Assembly (NCBI GenBank): GCA_030611115.1
Contig: JAUWQK010000024.1
Span: 1 to 9,989 of the forward strand
Length of the DNA stretch: 9,989 bases
Direction of reading: 5' to 3'
Source of the DNA: Deltaproteobacteria bacterium
Lineage (GTDB): Bacteria; Desulfobacterota; Desulfobacteria; Desulfobacterales; ETH-SRB1
Shown here one piece after another: positions 8,163 to 9,989 of the stretch (position 1 is the stretch's first letter; the number at the start of each line of letters is the position of its first letter). The notes beneath the pieces are model-generated. The model worked only from the letters and a program-made list of their open reading frames with translations. It had not been told where the DNA came from and did not search any database. A program made the translations under genes and the position numbers.

Positions 8163-9098
8163 CTATGCTCTAGGATGGGTCTTGTCATATGTTTTCATCA
8201 GCCTGTCGATACTGACATGTGTATATTTCTGTGTAGTCGAAAGGCTTTTATGGCCTAATAGTTCCTGAACCACTCTCAAATCCGCCCCTGCATCAAGCAT
8301 ATGGGTTGCAAATGTGTGTCGCAGTGCATGGGGTGAAACCGGAACCATAAGGCTGCATTCTTTAACCAGCTTGTCCAGGATGCGTGCAATTGATCTTGGA
8401 GTAAGGCGGCCATTGTTTTTATTTAAAAAAAGCGGCCCATCCCCCTTGATTTGTAAATCAGTTTCTTTATGTAATTTATCTCTATATACCTTTATAGCCT
8501 TTAAAGCCTTATCACCGATAGGGACAATTCGCTCTTTGTCTCCCTTTCCAAGCACGCGGATCGTACTTCTCGTAGAATCCACATTAAAAACATTCATTCC
8601 AGCAAGTTCCGATACACGTATCCCCGTGGAATAAAGGGTTTCAAAAATAGCACGATTCCTCAGCCCCAGCCTATTATCGGTCTTAATCGAATCCAGCAGA
8701 CGGAACATATCATCAACTGTAAGATATGCAGGGATCGTTTGTTCCTGTTTAGGCGTATGTATCAATTCTGCCGGGTTATTCTGAATTATGCCGTGCTTGA
8801 TAAGATATCTGAAAAAAGAACGTATAGCCGAAAGCTTGCGTGCTATAGTGGATTTTTTGTTCTTCTTGTATAATAATCCCAGATATCCCCTTATCATCAG
8901 AGAACGAACTTCATTTACCTTAAAATCATATGTTTTATTCTGCTTCTTTTTACCTCTAATTCCGCTCAGTACGAGAAAATCCGCAAATTCATTCAGATCA
9001 TGCAAATAAGCACGAGAGGTGTTAACTGAATAACCTTTTTCAGAGGATAGAAATTCAACATAAGACTTGATCAGGTTCTGCAAATTGGACGAGCTCAT
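8163..9098 (-). CDS. xerC: Tyrosine site-specific recombinase XerC
   Basis: A 311-residue tyrosine recombinase that in most bacteria resolves chromosome dimers at dif with its XerD partner. Residues about 1-105 are the SAM-like N-terminal DNA-binding domain (YVEFLSSEKGYSVNTSRAYLHDL). Residues about 118-300 are the catalytic domain. All catalytic residues are visible: R161 (STGIRVSEL), K185 (GKGDKER), H257 and R260 (HALRHTFATH), H283 (LGHKSLSTT) and nucleophile Y292 (QKYTHVS). The length is near the usual 295-305, with a slightly extended basic insert around residues 48-60. The start is ATG at 9096-9098 with GGTGAT (plus 9107-9112) 8 nt upstream. The XerC rather than XerD call rests on linkage to hslVU, also seen in Bacillus as codV-clpQ-clpY; the sequence alone does not exclude XerD. 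hslV begins 15 nt after its stop. No dif site was recognised here. Confidence 0.93.
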   Translation of the reverse strand: MSSSNLQNLIKSYVEFLSSEKGYSVNTSRAYLHDLNEFADFLVLSGIRGKKKQNKTYDFKVNEVRSLMIRGYLGLLYKKNKKSTIARKLSAIRSFFRYLIKHGIIQNNPAELIHTPKQEQTIPAYLTVDDMFRLLDSIKTDNRLGLRNRAIFETLYSTGIRVSELAGMNVFNVDSTRSTIRVLGKGDKERIVPIGDKALKAIKVYRDKLHKETDLQIKGDGPLFLNKNNGRLTPRSIARILDKLVKECSLMVPVSPHALRHTFATHMLDAGADLRVVQELLGHKSLSTTQKYTHVSIDRLMKTYDKTHPRA

Positions 9099-9151
9099 TA
9101 AATTTCATCACCATAACCTAAGTGAAAAGAGGAAAACTCAACCCACCTGAA

Positions 9152-9179
9152 ATTATAGTCAATTGGATGCTATTCTCAA
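9152..9179 (-). promoter_or_regulatory. Sigma70-type promoter for xerC-hslV-hslU
   Basis: On the minus strand TTGAGA (plus 9174-9179, 5/6 to TTGACA) is followed after 16 nt by a perfect TATAAT (plus 9152-9157). Transcription would begin near 9145, about 46 nt upstream of the xerC ATG. This is the best promoter match in the window. It may drive xerC-hslVU and, with read-through, the arg genes. Confidence 0.65.
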
Positions 9180-9189
9180 ATCGAAGATT

Positions 9190-9245
9190 TTTAGCAGTTA
9201 GCTTTTAGCAGTTAGCCTTTAGCTAAGAGCTAACCGCTAATAGCT
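9190..9245. repeat. Heptamer-periodic inverted repeat (element D), Rho_N gene/xerC gap
   Basis: Eight contiguous 7-bp units fill 9190-9245. The first five follow KTTAGCN (for example gttagct, tttagca); the last three are diverged units in the opposite sense, ending aatagct. The arms agcttttagcagttagc (9200-9216) and 9229-9245 are complementary at 15 of 17 positions around a 12-nt loop. The element begins 24 nt after the Rho_N gene stop and about 10 nt upstream of the xerC -35 box. No T-run follows on the minus strand. It could be an RNA 3'-end-stabilising hairpin or a DNA cruciform; the function is not shown by the sequence. Confidence 0.85.
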
Positions 9246-9269
9246 TTCTCACAAAGTTTTCAAATGAAG

Positions 9270-9596
9270 TTATGCGGCTTTGCGTGTTTTTTTCTTCAGC
9301 CTGATAATACGGCGCTTATAAATAGCAGCCATTTTATTATCGTTTGATTCAAGAAGCGTTTCCCTTTTTGCCTTAAACTCTTTGATTTTTCCCTTTATTT
9401 CACGAACCTGTGAATCTGTCTTTTTACCGGATTCTATTTCAATCCCTTTAGCCAGTTTTATCGCATTAATAAGTTCGGCCTTGTTCATCCCGTGAACGCC
9501 TGTGATCTCAGACATCTCAATGGCAACCTCTCTCAGTTCTTTGGCTGTCATTTTTTCCAGGGGTTTTTCCTTGGCCTCCTTTTTTTTGGAACCCAT
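9270..9596 (-). CDS. Small Rho_N-domain / coiled-coil protein of unknown function
   Basis: This is a 108-residue, highly charged, Lys-rich cytosolic protein. Residues 13-51 (LEKMTAKELREVAIE to AIKLAKG) look like the SAP-like helix-extended-helix of the Rho termination factor N-terminal domain (Rho_N), which binds nucleic acid in Rho itself. Residues 60-104 are predicted by eye to be a long amphipathic helix or coiled coil, ending in a very basic tail (YKRRIIRLKKKTRKAA). It has none of the RNA-binding OSB fold or ATPase domain of Rho. The start is ATG at 9594-9596 with AAGGAG at plus 9608-9613, an 11-nt spacing that is on the long side. It sits alone between its own candidate promoter and the heptamer hairpin at 9190-9245, 25 nt after its stop. 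A nucleic-acid-binding role is inference; the true function is unknown. Confidence 0.8.
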   Translation of the reverse strand: MGSKKKEAKEKPLEKMTAKELREVAIEMSEITGVHGMNKAELINAIKLAKGIEIESGKKTDSQVREIKGKIKEFKAKRETLLESNDNKMAAIYKRRIIRLKKKTRKAA

Positions 9597-9632
9597 AAAC
9601 AGTAGCTCTCCTTTTAATATTATTTCATGTTA

Positions 9633-9651
9633 AAGGCTCAAAAAAAGCCTT
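9633..9651 (-). other. Small stem-loop in the leader of the Rho_N-domain gene
   Basis: aaggct (9633-9638) and agcctt (9646-9651) form a 6-bp stem around a 7-nt loop that is T-rich in the transcript. It lies between the candidate promoter and the ribosome binding site. No T-run follows the stem on the minus strand, so it does not qualify as an intrinsic terminator. It may be chance in AT-rich DNA. Confidence 0.25.
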
Positions 9652-9684
9652 AACCAATTTATGACTTCTAACATAAAAAAAGAA

Positions 9685-9714
9685 TTCATAAACCATTTTT
9701 TTTTATTATGTCAA
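9685..9714 (-). promoter_or_regulatory. Candidate sigma70 promoter for the Rho_N-domain gene
   Basis: On the minus strand a perfect -35 TTGACA (plus 9709-9714) is followed after 18 nt by TATGAA (plus 9685-9690), a 4/6 match to TATAAT. The spacer contains an A-tract. Transcription would start near 9678, leaving a leader of roughly 80 nt before the ATG at 9596. The -10 is weak, so this is a candidate only. Confidence 0.45.
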
Positions 9715-9781
9715 TAAATAAAGGCAAATTGGCAAATTTTAATATAAGAAATTTGAAAGCTCATTATGATGATTAACCGGA

Positions 9782-9836
9782 GGCCGCAGCCAGGGCAACA
9801 CGAACTGCAAGTTTTGCACGCCGCCCTTGGCTGGCC
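9782..9836 (-). repeat. GC-rich imperfect hairpin just 3' of the HTH gene; possible degenerate attC-like site
   Basis: The plus-strand arm at 9782-9796 (ggccgcagccagggc) pairs with 9823-9836 (gcccttggctggcc). The stem has 4 bp, a 2-nt bulge, 4 bp, a 1-nt bulge and 5 bp. The 26-nt loop contains a second small stem (tgcaa/ttgca). The hairpin begins 21 nt after the HTH stop codon and is clearly richer in GC than the AT-rich DNA at 9600-9775. There is no T-run after it on the minus strand, so it does not look like an intrinsic terminator. Length, position after a stop codon, unpaired bases on one arm and flanking AAC/GTT trinucleotides recall integron attC sites. The outer 7-bp cores are not complementary beyond AAC/GTT, so this identity is weak. 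Confidence 0.5.
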
Positions 9837-9857
9837 GCTGAAGTGACATGTTCGCGC

Positions 9858-9989
9858 TTAGGAGATTCTGTCAACTTTGATGTGAAGAATTTTGGCTATG
9901 CGTTTTGCCATTGATGGTGAAAGCCTGCGCTTACCTCTTTCATAATCACTAATCATATTCTGGCGAATACCAAGCTTCTCGGCAAGTTG
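9858..9989 (-). CDS. XRE/Cro-C1 family helix-turn-helix protein, C-terminal part (5' end outside window)
   Basis: Only the last 43 codons and the TAA stop (9858-9860) are in the window; the start lies beyond 9989. The visible peptide begins QLAEKLGIRQNMISDYERG and ends HIKVDRIS. QLAEKLGI followed by QNMISDYERGKR is the classical second and third helix of a Cro/C1-type HTH (the recognition helix is around QNMISDYE). SPSMAKRIAKILHI is the following helices, where family members usually read 'P....A.kIAkaLgv'. Such proteins bind operator DNA as dimers; many are phage-type repressors or antitoxins of HigBA-like pairs. The domain ends almost exactly at the stop, so any extra domain would be N-terminal and unseen. 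No partner toxin gene is visible downstream on the same strand. Family assignment is firm; the specific role is unknown. Confidence 0.85.
   Translation of the reverse strand, partial: QLAEKLGIRQNMISDYERGKRRLSPSMAKRIAKILHIKVDRIS

Overview
The window reads as a bacterial chromosome segment, moderately AT-rich by eye, in which every recognisable gene lies on the minus strand. In transcription order (high to low coordinates) these are: the 3' end of an XRE-type helix-turn-helix gene, a small Rho_N-domain protein, xerC, hslV, hslU, argB, argD, argF, argG and argH. From memory, xerC-hslVU followed by argBDFGH is typical of Desulfobacterota (the old Deltaproteobacteria). The protein sequences and the style of intergenic repeats fit an uncultured or little-studied member of that group. 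This assignment is inference; no rRNA or other marker is present.

Region by region: (1) 9858-9989 holds the C-terminal 43 codons of a Cro/C1-like DNA-binding protein, followed by a GC-rich imperfect hairpin at 9782-9836. (2) 9270-9596 encodes a 108-residue Rho_N/coiled-coil protein of unknown role, with a candidate promoter at 9685-9714. (3) 6218-9098 is xerC-hslV-hslU, tightly spaced behind a strong-looking sigma70-type promoter at 9152-9179. It provides chromosome-dimer resolution and the two-part HslUV protease. (4) 7-6024 carries five arginine-biosynthesis genes. argB-argD overlap by 4 nt and argD-argF are 14 nt apart, while argG and argH are each separated by a gap of about 170-230 nt. 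Together they encode N-acetylglutamate to N-acetylglutamyl phosphate (argB), the acetylornithine aminotransferase step (argD), and all three steps from ornithine to arginine (argF, argG, argH). argC, argJ/argA/argE and carAB are not in the window.

The most unusual feature is in the gaps. All four intergenic gaps larger than about 150 nt between annotated genes in 1417-9269 contain an imperfect inverted repeat whose arms are built of 7-bp units, with a different heptamer in each gap (roughly GTTGATT, GTTSGAT, GTTCACG and KTTAGCN). Nothing in the window encodes a CRISPR array, transposase, tRNA or rRNA. The genes are conserved housekeeping genes; the repeats, and a possible attC-like hairpin beside the HTH gene, are what deserve a second look.

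Several starts were revised from the longest open frame using ribosome binding sites: hslV at 8147, argF at 3938 and argG at 2794.
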